From positions 1 through 20,753 of the forward strand of contig DYCA01000001.1 in assembly GCA_019418305.1 (NCBI GenBank): 20,753 nt of DNA, read 5' to 3'. Each line of letters opens with the position of its first letter. Position 1 is the first letter of the stretch. The notes beneath the pieces are model-generated. The model did not search any database. It was not told the origin of the DNA and worked only from the letters and a program-made list of their open reading frames with translations. The position numbers were made by a program, and so were the translations under genes. This document shows positions 1 to 7,477 of this stretch, one piece after another. The stretch comes from Clostridiales bacterium (GTDB lineage Bacteria; Bacillota; Clostridia; Oscillospirales; Butyricicoccaceae).

Positions 1-43
1 GGTTGTAGGAAAAGCTGTCATAGTTATCTATCAAAAGAATCAT
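1..43 (-). CDS. trpG: Anthranilate synthase component II (TrpG), N-terminal fragment
   Basis: Only the first 14 codons lie in the window; the gene continues beyond base 1. They translate as MILLIDNYDSFSYN, the characteristic N-terminus of TrpG/PabA glutamine amidotransferases, which supply ammonia from glutamine to the synthase subunit. The ATG (43-41) overlaps the trpE stop codon in an ATGA arrangement, and an AGGAGG sits just upstream inside trpE, so translation is probably coupled to trpE. PabA or a bifunctional TrpG/PabA cannot be excluded from 14 residues, but the position after a Trp T-box and trpE favours TrpG. Confidence 0.85.
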   Translation of the reverse strand, partial: MILLIDNYDSFSYN

Positions 44-1506
44 AATTCCACCTCCTGCGCAAGCTCCAGTGCTCTCAGCGAGGATTTTGCTTTGTTCAAA
101 CACTCCTCAAATTCCTTTTGGGGAACGGAATCCGCTACAATTCCGGCGCCGCTTCTCACAAAAACCTTGCCGTTTTTCTTATAGGCAATGCGGATGGCTA
201 TGCAGGTGTCCATATTACCAGCAAAGTCAATATATCCGATGGCGCCGCCATAGATGCCGCGCTTGTTGTTTTCCAGCTCTCCAATGAGCTGACAAGCACG
301 AATTTTCGGTGCACCGGAAAGTGTTCCAGCAGGGAGCACCGCTTCGATGGCATCGAGTGCATCTCTATCTTCACGAATCTGCCCTCGCACCGTAGATCCG
401 ATGTGCATGACATGAGAGAAACGTTCGATCGAATGCAATTTCTCAACCTGAACCGTACCGAATTTGCTGATTTTTCCAAGATCATTTCGTCCCAAATCAA
501 CCAGCATATTGTGTTCGGCAAGTTCCTTTTCGTCTGCAAGCAATGATGCCTCCAGCGCTTTATCTTCTGCATCAGTTTTTCCTCTGGGCCTTGTTCCCGC
601 AAGCGGAAAAGTATGCAGCACACCGTTTTCCAGTTTTACAAGCGTTTCGGGAGATGCACCCGCAACCTCTACATCTGTTCCCGAAAAATAGAACATATAC
701 GGCGAAGGGTTGATGGTACGAAGCACACGATAGGTATTGAACAGGCTGCCTTCAAAAGGAGCGCTCAGTCGGTTGGAAAGCACAATTTGGAAGATATCCC
801 CCTCTCGAATATAATGCTTCGCTTTCTCTACCATGCCGCAGAATTGTTCTTCGTCAAACAGCGGCGTCACATCACCAAGCAGTTTACCGCCCGGCTCATC
901 CCGCTTTTCACCATTCCGCAGCAAATTGACAAGCTGTTTCAGTTCCATTACCGCTTTGTTATATTCGACTTCCACATCGTCCAGCGGCATATTGACGATA
1001 AGGATGATTTTCTGCCGGAGATGATCAAAGGCGATGACCTTGTCGAACAGCATCAGGTCCACATCTTTGAAGTCTTCGGTGTCTTCCACATCACATCGCA
1101 CCGTCGGCTCGCTGTATTTAAGATAATCATAGGAGAAATAGCCAACGAGTCCACCCGTAAAGGAGGGAAGGTAATCAAATCGGGGACTTTTGTAATCGGC
1201 AAGTATCTGACGGAGATAGTCAGACGGGTTATCCGTCTTGACCTTGAGATTACCGGCCTTCATTTCACCATCTATGCAGGTGATCTCCAGCTTCGGATCA
1301 AAGCCAAGAAAAGTATATCGTCCCCAGGTTTCATTTGCCTGTGCGGATTCCAGCATATAGCAATGCGTGGATACGTTTTTCAGTATCTTCATCGTTTCAA
1401 TCGGCGTGGTGAAATCAGAAAGGATTTCAAGGCTTACCGGCAGCACACTATATTGCCCTGTGGCTGCAACTTTTTTCACGTCACTCAGGCCCGGTGAAAT
1501 TTTCAT
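40..1506 (-). CDS. trpE: Anthranilate synthase component I (TrpE)
   Basis: This 488-residue protein is the expected length for TrpE, which converts chorismate plus ammonia to anthranilate, the first committed step of tryptophan synthesis. The N-terminal part carries the MLES motif (residues 51-54) corresponding to the LLES tryptophan-binding element used for feedback inhibition. The C-terminal chorismate-binding domain has recognisable family blocks: FQIVLSNRL, AGASPETL, PLAGTRPRG, LVDLGRNDLG, GTLSGAPK and RSGAGIVADS. I chose the ATG at 1506 because GGAGG lies at the right distance upstream. The longer in-frame extension to 1587 would run through the second terminator hairpin and is unlikely. 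The gene is downstream of a T-box leader and overlaps trpG by 4 nt. PabB is the main alternative, but the Trp specifier and feedback motif argue for TrpE. Confidence 0.95.
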   Translation of the reverse strand: MKISPGLSDVKKVAATGQYSVLPVSLEILSDFTTPIETMKILKNVSTHCYMLESAQANETWGRYTFLGFDPKLEITCIDGEMKAGNLKVKTDNPSDYLRQILADYKSPRFDYLPSFTGGLVGYFSYDYLKYSEPTVRCDVEDTEDFKDVDLMLFDKVIAFDHLRQKIILIVNMPLDDVEVEYNKAVMELKQLVNLLRNGEKRDEPGGKLLGDVTPLFDEEQFCGMVEKAKHYIREGDIFQIVLSNRLSAPFEGSLFNTYRVLRTINPSPYMFYFSGTDVEVAGASPETLVKLENGVLHTFPLAGTRPRGKTDAEDKALEASLLADEKELAEHNMLVDLGRNDLGKISKFGTVQVEKLHSIERFSHVMHIGSTVRGQIREDRDALDAIEAVLPAGTLSGAPKIRACQLIGELENNKRGIYGGAIGYIDFAGNMDTCIAIRIAYKKNGKVFVRSGAGIVADSVPQKEFEECLNKAKSSLRALELAQEVEL

Positions 1507-1522
1507 AGCAAATACCTCCAAA

Positions 1523-1555
1523 CAAAAAACTCCTTTGACTTTCTGCCAAAGGAGT
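1523..1555 (-). terminator. Second terminator-like hairpin in the trp leader
   Basis: On the minus strand ACTCCTTTG (1555-1547) pairs perfectly with CAAAGGAGT (1537-1529) across a 9-nt loop, followed by a run of T (1528-1523). It lies after the T-box terminator and just before the trpE ribosome binding site. It has the form of an intrinsic terminator, so some read-through transcripts may still stop here. It might instead be an RNA-stability or translation-control hairpin. Confidence 0.6.
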
Positions 1556-1560
1556 AAAAC

Positions 1561-1602
1561 AAAAAAACGCCCCTGACAGAAATGCAATCTCTGTCAAGGA
1601 CG
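1561..1602 (-). terminator. T-box-controlled intrinsic terminator
   Basis: On the minus strand CGTCCTTGACAGA (1602-1590) pairs over 13 positions, including G-U pairs, with TCTGTCAGGGGCG (1580-1568), followed by seven T residues. It is placed as expected just downstream of the T-box sequence. In this family, uncharged tRNA stabilises a competing antiterminator that uses the T-box sequence and the 5' arm of the terminator. Confidence 0.9.
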
Positions 1603-1852
1603 AATAATACAAACACTATCCGCGGTGCCACCTTGATTCACGGCATACCCGTGCGCTTAGCAGGATACCAACATATCCCCGGCAAATGACGTCTGCCTGC
1701 AACGTCGCAGAATACTCTGTGCAAAACACATTTGACTGCGCCCTCAGCGGTCCATTTGACAACTTGTTTCTTACCTGACTCTCAGCACCACAGGCTCTCT
1801 GTAAAGGCATCATTGCCGTTATCTCCGCTTCAACGGTTTGATATATGAAACT
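1561..1852 (-). promoter_or_regulatory. Tryptophan-specific T-box riboswitch leader
   Basis: The conserved T-box AGGTGGCACCGCG is at 1633-1621 on the minus strand. Upstream are the stem I features of T-box leaders: an AGAGAGCC...GCTGAGAG stretch and a specifier-loop-like segment AAATGGACCGCTGAGGGC. The probable specifier codon is TGG (Trp) at 1754-1752. T-box leaders bind the cognate tRNA and permit transcription when it is uncharged, so trp genes here should be induced by low Trp-tRNA charging. The codon assignment rests on position relative to the conserved ACC-CTGAG side and was not folded computationally. Confidence 0.9.
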
Positions 1853-1859
1853 ATCGCAT

Positions 1860-1888
1860 ATAATAGCACATGAATTCCAGAATGTCAA
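1860..1888 (-). promoter_or_regulatory. trp operon promoter
   Basis: On the minus strand a perfect TTGACA (1888-1883) is followed after exactly 17 nt by TATTAT (1865-1860). This is a near-consensus sigma-A promoter placed just upstream of the T-box leader, giving an expected start near 1852. Confidence 0.88.
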
Positions 1889-2082
1889 CCTGTTTACGAA
1901 TATTGCCCTAAATGTTTTTCTTTTATATATGAAGCAGTTTGATTACAGGATAAGCAGTGTTTTGGATGAGAAAAACAAGCGAGGATGACGGTCACGTCGC
2001 TTTTGTCATTCGGATTGCGCAGCACAAAGCTGTATTACCAGAGAACATAGTAGAACGCATCCCCACCCTCTCAAAACCGTCC

Positions 2083-2111
2083 TTGTGTCTATGCGCGTGA
2101 GCGCATATAAT
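2083..2111 (+). promoter_or_regulatory. Promoter of the dual-HTH regulator with internal palindrome
   Basis: TTGTGT (2083-2088) and a perfect TATAAT (2106-2111) are 17 nt apart. Between them is a perfect 7-bp inverted repeat, TATGCGC-GTGA-GCGCATA (2090-2107), which enters the -10 box. A protein bound there would sit between the two promoter elements. The promoter is well supported by spacing. The operator role is inference, possibly autoregulation by the downstream gene. Confidence 0.7.
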
Positions 2112-2144
2112 AGAAATTGGAAACACACCTTTGGAGGCACGGTC

Positions 2145-3326
2145 ATGGAGTATCGTACTGTGCAGGAAACTGCTGATAAATGGAAAGTATCAAAGCGGAT
2201 GGTGCAGCAATTGTGTGCAGCCGGGCGTATCCCCGGCGCCCGGAAATTTACCCGCGCCTGGGCCATCCCTGCGGACGCGGAAAAGCCTCAAGACCCCCGG
2301 CTAACCCAGCCGAACTCGTCCATACTGCTCACGGGCAGCGGGAACCTCATGCCCCTGATGAACAGCGCCTTTGTGCCGGGGCACTGCCGGGAGACGGCAG
2401 AGGCCATGGCAGAGGGTGCGCAGCGGGATATCGCCCTGGCGGAATACCACTATTTTACGGGAAAACCGGAGGCGGCGGCACATGAAGCGGAGCCTTATCT
2501 CAACAGTGCCGACCCTGGGGCTCGACTCTCTGCCTGTCTGCTCTGCGCCTATGCGAATCTCTCTCTGGGACGCATCCAGCAGACGCGTTTTGCCCTCAGC
2601 GAATTAAACGCAGCCCTCTCCCATGGGGGAAAATCACCGGAAACAGAGGCCGCATCTGCGTTCGTGGCGGCGGCGGGGGCGGTACTGCTCCATCTGCCGT
2701 TGCCCGCAGGACTGCCGGACATCCACAGCTTTCTTCCTCTGCTTCCAAGCGGACTTCGAGCCTTCTCCCTGTATGTATACGCGCACTACCGATACCTACA
2801 GGGGGACTACGCCTCCAGCGCCGGTATCGTGGAGGGAACGCTGGCCATGGGAGCGGGACGCTACCCCATCCCCGCCATCTACTTACACCTTGTAGCAGTG
2901 ATGGACTACATGGGTCTCAAGCAGACGGACAAGGCCCAGACACACTTGCTCTGCGCATGGGCGTTAGCTCGGCCTGACGATCTCATCGAGGGCTTTGGCG
3001 AACACCACGGGCTGCTGGGCGGGATGCTGGAGGCCGTCATCAAGCCGGAGTGGCCGGAAGATTTTAAGCGTATCATCGACATCACCTACCGTTTCTCTGC
3101 GGGATGGCGCAGAGTCCACAACCCGGAAACCGGTCACGATGTGGCCGATGATCTGACCACCACGGAGTTTGCCGTCTGCATGCTGGCGGCGCGGGGCTGG
3201 AATAACCCGGACATCGCCGAACACCTACACATTTCTTTGGCCACCGTCAAGCGGCACTTGTCCAACGCCATGAAAAAGCTGGACATTACCCGGCGGGGCG
3301 ACCTGCAAAAATTCATGCTGCAATAA
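2145..3326 (+). CDS. Transcriptional regulator with N-terminal excisionase/MerR-like HTH and C-terminal LuxR-type HTH
   Basis: This is a 393-residue putative cytoplasmic regulator. Residues about 3-45 (YRTVQETADKWKVSKRMVQQ, then GRIPGARKF and WAIP) resemble the helix-turn-helix of excisionase-like DNA-binding domains. Residues about 338-393 (TTTEFAVCMLAARGWNNPDI then HLHISLATVKRHLSNAMKKL) form a LuxR/GerE-type HTH. The middle, rich in Ala and Leu helices, looks like tetratricopeptide-type or similar helical repeats. I chose ATG 2145, which has GGAGG at 2133-2137, over an upstream in-frame start at 2085 that overlaps the promoter. It ends 221 nt before the SLH surface protein gene, in the same direction but separated by a terminator, so regulation of that gene is possible but unproven. 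The ligand and targets are unknown. Confidence 0.8.
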   Translation: MEYRTVQETADKWKVSKRMVQQLCAAGRIPGARKFTRAWAIPADAEKPQDPRLTQPNSSILLTGSGNLMPLMNSAFVPGHCRETAEAMAEGAQRDIALAEYHYFTGKPEAAAHEAEPYLNSADPGARLSACLLCAYANLSLGRIQQTRFALSELNAALSHGGKSPETEAASAFVAAAGAVLLHLPLPAGLPDIHSFLPLLPSGLRAFSLYVYAHYRYLQGDYASSAGIVEGTLAMGAGRYPIPAIYLHLVAVMDYMGLKQTDKAQTHLLCAWALARPDDLIEGFGEHHGLLGGMLEAVIKPEWPEDFKRIIDITYRFSAGWRRVHNPETGHDVADDLTTTEFAVCMLAARGWNNPDIAEHLHISLATVKRHLSNAMKKLDITRRGDLQKFMLQ

Positions 3327-3329
3327 CCA

Positions 3330-3367
3330 CACGCCCAGGGAAAACCGCCCTGGGCGTGAGCCATTTT
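3330..3367 (+). terminator. Intrinsic terminator after the dual-HTH regulator
   Basis: CACGCCCAGGG (3330-3340) and CCCTGGGCGTG (3348-3358) form an 11-bp perfect stem with a 7-nt loop. A T-rich stretch follows after a few bases. It begins 4 nt after the stop codon. Confidence 0.8.
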
Positions 3368-3405
3368 TACCCCCAAAACGGCTAATAGTCCGGCAGATTT
3401 TTTTA

Positions 3406-3414
3406 TGCTAAAAT
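3406..3414 (+). promoter_or_regulatory. Probable extended -10 promoter of the SLH surface protein gene
   Basis: TGC followed by TAAAAT (3409-3414) matches an extended -10 element. No good -35 is found 17 nt upstream. Transcription would begin near 3421, immediately before the first leader hairpin. Confidence 0.5.
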
Positions 3415-3423
3415 AAAAATATA

Positions 3424-3511
3424 GCCCGGCTCACGCCGGGCAAAACGATGGGCGCACAAAAGAACACCGGAAAAGGGCTATGCCCCCTTTCCAGTATGGG
3501 GTTGCCCATAC
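3424..3511 (+). promoter_or_regulatory. Structured 5' leader with three hairpins
   Basis: Three hairpins lie in series before the SLH protein gene. The first is a perfect 7-bp GCCCGGC/GCCGGGC stem (3424-3441). The second is an imperfect 9-bp stem, GGAAA and GGGC with GCCC and TTTCC (3469-3492). The third is a perfect 7-bp GTATGGG/CCCATAC stem (3494-3511). None is followed by a T run. They could stabilise the mRNA, act as an RNA regulator, or reflect an operator. I do not recognise a known riboswitch class. Confidence 0.5.
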
Positions 3512-3547
3512 CCAAGTTCTTTGCATGCTCCCAAAAGGAGGCGCAAG

Positions 3548-6500
3548 ATGAAAAAAGGAATTTTGGGCATCTGTCTGACTCTGGCCCTGTGTCTTGGGCT
3601 GCTGCCAACGACGGCTCTGGCAGCATCAGGGGACACCTATCTGGCTCTGGGCGACAGCATTACCACTGGTTACGCACCGAACAATACCATAGTTTCCAGC
3701 CCCTTTGCCGATCAGGTGGCAGCGGCGCAGGGCTACACCCTAGTCAACGAGGCGGCCGACGGCGAGACATCGGAAACGCTGAAAAACAAGCTGACCGGCA
3801 ACACCATCAACGTTTCCGACGCCGCCCTCATCACCATCACCATCGGCGGCAACGATTTAATGGACGCATTGTATGGGTATCTGGTGGAACAGTATAACGC
3901 CGTCAAAGACCCGGATGCGCAAATCACTCTGGAACGTTTGAAGGCCGCGCTGTCGGATCTGTCTCAGGAGGAAAACCAGCAGCTGCTGCTGGGCGTCATG
4001 AGCTATATAAGCGGCTTTGACAACTCTTTAGCGGAAACAGAGGCCCTGACTGCCTTTGAAAACAATCTGACCGCCATCATTACCGAGATCCAGACGAAAA
4101 ACGCTGGCGCGACCATCGTGATCGCCACACAATATAACCCGTACAGCCATATCAAATATCCCTTAGCAAGCAGCATCGTCACCGCCTTTGAAAACGGCGT
4201 GGTGAAGCTGAACCAAAAGATCAATCAGGTAGCCGCAAGCAAAAGCGTCCTTGTGGCCGATGTGTACCAAGCGTTCCAAAATGGCACCCAGCTCACCAAC
4301 GCCTATGTAAATTCTCTTATTCCTATGGACGCTGAACTCGATTTTCACCCCAACCAGACCGGCCATAACCTGATTACCAAGACCATCAACGGTGTGCTGC
4401 CGGAGCGAAGCTATGATCTGTGGGTAGGCGGCATCCAAGTCACCAGTCTCAACTATACAGACGTACTGGGCGACGGAACCGTGTCCTATGATGCCACCAC
4501 CAACACCCTGACCCTGAACGGGGCGGAGATCGATACCTACACCAAAGGTCATGTTATCCATTCCAAGATGAACGAGCTGACCATTCAGATAGTGGGGGAG
4601 AACAATACCATCACTGCGGCCAGCGGCTATTGGGGCATTCGTGCGGAAAGCGGCAGTTTGACCCTCACCGGGGATGGAAAACTCACTGTCAATGCCAAAA
4701 ACAGTCAAGGTATTTCTGCTGCGGAGGACTTGACCATCACAGGTGCAGCCCATGTAACGGCAGATGCGCGTGATATTGCCCTTTGTTCTGACGGTGGAGC
4801 TGTCTGCATCGACGAAAATGCGGTAGTAAAAAGTTTCTCTGAAACATATTACACCATTTACGCTCAGGATGGCGATATTGACATCAGCGGTTCCGCTCAG
4901 GTATATGGGGAAGGATATGCCTGTATGCAGGCCGGATATTATTATGATGACGCTAATTATGGATATGGGGATATCCGCATATCCGGTAATGCGGTGGTGA
5001 GCAGCATTTCCACCAGTGAAAACTGGAATGGTCTGTATACCCCCTTGGGAAATATTGAAATTTCCGGTACTGCCCAGGTCACCACAGAGAGCTATTTTCC
5101 TGCCATTTATGCAGGCTATGATGTCTCCATCACCGGCGGCACCGTCAGCGCCGTCTCCATCAGTGACTGTGCTATTTGGGCAGAGGAAGATTTGGAGATT
5201 TCAGGGGAAAACACCGTCGTGAACACCTATATTGAGGAGGCTGACGGAACTATCCGGTATAGCTGCGGCGGCATCGTTGGGCGAGATGACTTGACCATTG
5301 ATGGCGGTACCGTCAATGCGTATGCCGAATGCGCAGAAGAAACCGACCGATACTGCATCCGGTGCGATAATGGAACCTTTTCTGTTTCCGACGGTACGGT
5401 CAACGCCGTCGTTCAAAACGAACCGCAAAGCGGTTATGGTAATCCGGCTATTTACTGCGGTAAAACTATCAATTTCACCGGCGGCCAGATCAACGCTTCC
5501 AGCAGACTGCACTGTGCCATCGAAGTGTATGGCTATAAAGTAGGAGATGCAGTCAGCTATATTACAGGCGATGCGGTGGTCAATCTGACCTCCTATTATC
5601 GCGATAGCCTAAATTGTGGCACCGATCTGGTCATTTCGGGCAACGCCGTTGTGGAAGCCAACTCTGGAACGAGCTCCGGCATTTCCGGAAATAACAAAAA
5701 CATCACCATCGAAGGCAATGCCCAGGTAAAAACGTTTTCTGAGGTTGACCCCGCCTTGTATGTGGGAAACAACCTGATAATTAACGGTCCGGCTCAGGTT
5801 TACGCAGAGTCGGAAACAGATTCAGGCATCAAAGTGTGGGAGACCCTTACGATTCAGGATGGTGCCAATGTCACCGCTCTGGGCGGAATTGCGGTAAATA
5901 ACAGCCAAAATGTAGAAACAGATATCGTCGATATCCAAAACAGCATCCTTACCGTATCCTCTGACGAGGATACAGGTGACTTTGTCAACATCAACAAAAA
6001 TGGTATCGGCACCTTCTCCATCAAGGGTTCTTGGGTCCACATGAGCCGGAAGGATGAAGAAGTGGCCATCGCCGATTCCGTGGTGTTCTATGACACTTCC
6101 GGCACTGTGATCGGTAATGCCGTTCTGCCCGGCAATGCAGCATTGGCCTCCGGTGAGACCCTCACCGTGCCCGAAGGAGCGGCCTTGATTCTGCCCGATG
6201 GCAAGAAGCTGGAAAACAATGGTTCGCTCCAGACGGAAGGCATTATGGAAGTGGGCAGCGCCGCCACATTTACCGGCCCCATGACGGTTTCCGGTAAAGT
6301 CTATGTGTTTGAGACGGACGGCGGTGCCAATCCTGTGGAAGGCGCGTCGTTTACGCTCTCCGGTAGCGGCGAAGTCTACGCCCAACTGACAGGACTCACC
6401 GGCACCACCATCCAGCCTGCCGCCAGAACATCGGGAAGCTATCCATACACTCCGGTAAACGGAAGCGAGGAAACCTTCACGAACCGTTGGTCCTATTCCA

Positions 6501-7351
6501 ATTATGTCTCCTCGGGTACGAGCACCCCCAGCTATGGCATTACTGCTGAGGACGCGGACAACGGCAGCGTCACTCTGTCCCATCGTAACGCCGCAAAGGG
6601 TACCACCGTCACTATCACCGTCAAGCCCAACGAAGGATACACGCTGAACACCCTCACCGTCACTGATAAGGACGGCAAGACGGTGGAACTGACCAAGGTG
6701 AGCGATACTCAGTACACCTTCAAGATGTCCGCCTCCAAGGTCACCGTAAAGGCTGCCTTCGAGAAGGAAGAACCGATCAACACTCTGCCCTTCACCGATG
6801 TGATCGCGGACGACTGGTTCTATGAGGCTGTGAAGTATGTCTATGACAACGGTATGATGAACGGCACGGCCAGCAACCGGTTTGACCCCAACACCTCCCT
6901 CAGTCGCGGCATGATTGCTCAGGTACTCCACAATCTGGAGCAGAACCCTGCAGCAGGCAGCGGCAGTTTCACGGATGTAACTCCCGGCGCATGGTACGCC
7001 GACGCAGTAAACTGGGCGGCATCTCAGGGTATCGTGGACGGCTATGGCAACGGGCAGTTCGGCCCCGAGGACAACGTCACCCGCGAGCAGCTTGCGTCCA
7101 TCCTCTACCGCTACGCCCAGCACAAGGGCTATGACGTGAGCGTGGGAGAGGACACCAACATCCTCAGCTACACGGATGCCTTTGAAGTGAGCGAGTGGGC
7201 CGTCCCCGCCATTCAGTGGGCCTGCGGTGCCGGGATCATCAACGGCACCGGCGACGGCTCCACTCTTACCCCTCAGGGCAACGCTACCCGCGCCCAAGTG
7301 GCTACCATGCTCATGCGGTTCTGCGGGTACTATGATATCAACGCAAGATAA
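3548..7351 (+). CDS. Secreted SGNH/GDSL hydrolase with beta-solenoid region and three SLH domains
   Basis: This is a 1267-residue exported, cell-wall-attached protein. Residues 1-25 are a signal peptide (MKKG start, hydrophobic core, ALA before Ala26). Residues about 28-285 are an SGNH/GDSL hydrolase: GDSIT (35-39, Ser37 nucleophile), GGND (100-103) and DFHPN (265-269, catalytic Asp/His). This fold removes acyl groups from lipids or carbohydrates; the substrate here is unknown. Residues about 290-960 are repeated short strands with ISG/ITG and GNAVV/GTV motifs, typical of right-handed beta-solenoids. Residues about 997-1073 resemble a bacterial Ig-like or InlB-type repeat. Three SLH domains (about 1080-1130, 1139-1190, 1205-1262; FTDV...WAxxAI patterns) should bind secondary cell-wall polymers. 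ATG 3548 has AGGAGG 6 nt upstream. Base composition is GC-richer than the trp genes. Confidence 0.88.
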   Translation: MKKGILGICLTLALCLGLLPTTALAASGDTYLALGDSITTGYAPNNTIVSSPFADQVAAAQGYTLVNEAADGETSETLKNKLTGNTINVSDAALITITIGGNDLMDALYGYLVEQYNAVKDPDAQITLERLKAALSDLSQEENQQLLLGVMSYISGFDNSLAETEALTAFENNLTAIITEIQTKNAGATIVIATQYNPYSHIKYPLASSIVTAFENGVVKLNQKINQVAASKSVLVADVYQAFQNGTQLTNAYVNSLIPMDAELDFHPNQTGHNLITKTINGVLPERSYDLWVGGIQVTSLNYTDVLGDGTVSYDATTNTLTLNGAEIDTYTKGHVIHSKMNELTIQIVGENNTITAASGYWGIRAESGSLTLTGDGKLTVNAKNSQGISAAEDLTITGAAHVTADARDIALCSDGGAVCIDENAVVKSFSETYYTIYAQDGDIDISGSAQVYGEGYACMQAGYYYDDANYGYGDIRISGNAVVSSISTSENWNGLYTPLGNIEISGTAQVTTESYFPAIYAGYDVSITGGTVSAVSISDCAIWAEEDLEISGENTVVNTYIEEADGTIRYSCGGIVGRDDLTIDGGTVNAYAECAEETDRYCIRCDNGTFSVSDGTVNAVVQNEPQSGYGNPAIYCGKTINFTGGQINASSRLHCAIEVYGYKVGDAVSYITGDAVVNLTSYYRDSLNCGTDLVISGNAVVEANSGTSSGISGNNKNITIEGNAQVKTFSEVDPALYVGNNLIINGPAQVYAESETDSGIKVWETLTIQDGANVTALGGIAVNNSQNVETDIVDIQNSILTVSSDEDTGDFVNINKNGIGTFSIKGSWVHMSRKDEEVAIADSVVFYDTSGTVIGNAVLPGNAALASGETLTVPEGAALILPDGKKLENNGSLQTEGIMEVGSAATFTGPMTVSGKVYVFETDGGANPVEGASFTLSGSGEVYAQLTGLTGTTIQPAARTSGSYPYTPVNGSEETFTNRWSYSNYVSSGTSTPSYGITAEDADNGSVTLSHRNAAKGTTVTITVKPNEGYTLNTLTVTDKDGKTVELTKVSDTQYTFKMSASKVTVKAAFEKEEPINTLPFTDVIADDWFYEAVKYVYDNGMMNGTASNRFDPNTSLSRGMIAQVLHNLEQNPAAGSGSFTDVTPGAWYADAVNWAASQGIVDGYGNGQFGPEDNVTREQLASILYRYAQHKGYDVSVGEDTNILSYTDAFEVSEWAVPAIQWACGAGIINGTGDGSTLTPQGNATRAQVATMLMRFCGYYDINAR

Positions 7352-7477
7352 TTTTCCTCATATACAATCAAACCGCTCCAAGACTACAATACCAAGTTTC
7401 CCAAACAAGGCGCCTGCGTCATGGAAAAAGTGGCGGCACAAAGGAGCTATGATTGAGATATATTTGTCCCTTTTGTG

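Noticed and set aside
613..1497. 294-codon plus-strand ORF antisense to trpE
   Set aside because: It lies wholly within trpE on the other strand, resembles no family, and has no ribosome site.
1616..1888. 90-codon minus-strand ORF across the T-box leader
   Set aside because: It starts with TTG inside the -35 region and overlaps the conserved T-box structure, so it is not a gene.
1979..2003. Weak hairpin with AAGCGA/TCGCTT arms
   Set aside because: Only a 6-bp stem with a 14-nt loop and no gene upstream in the matching direction to terminate.
3424..3511. Known riboswitch class such as c-di-GMP-I
   Set aside because: A CACGCCGGGCAAA stretch is superficially similar, but the conserved downstream elements of that class are missing.
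3448..3897. 149-codon ORF in another frame overlapping the leader and start of the SLH protein
   Set aside because: No ribosome site, it runs across the three leader hairpins, and most of it is an out-of-frame reading of the hydrolase domain.
5822..7297. 491-codon ORF antisense to the SLH protein gene
   Set aside because: Length comes from low stop frequency in GC-rich repetitive coding DNA; no recognisable domain and it mirrors a clear gene.
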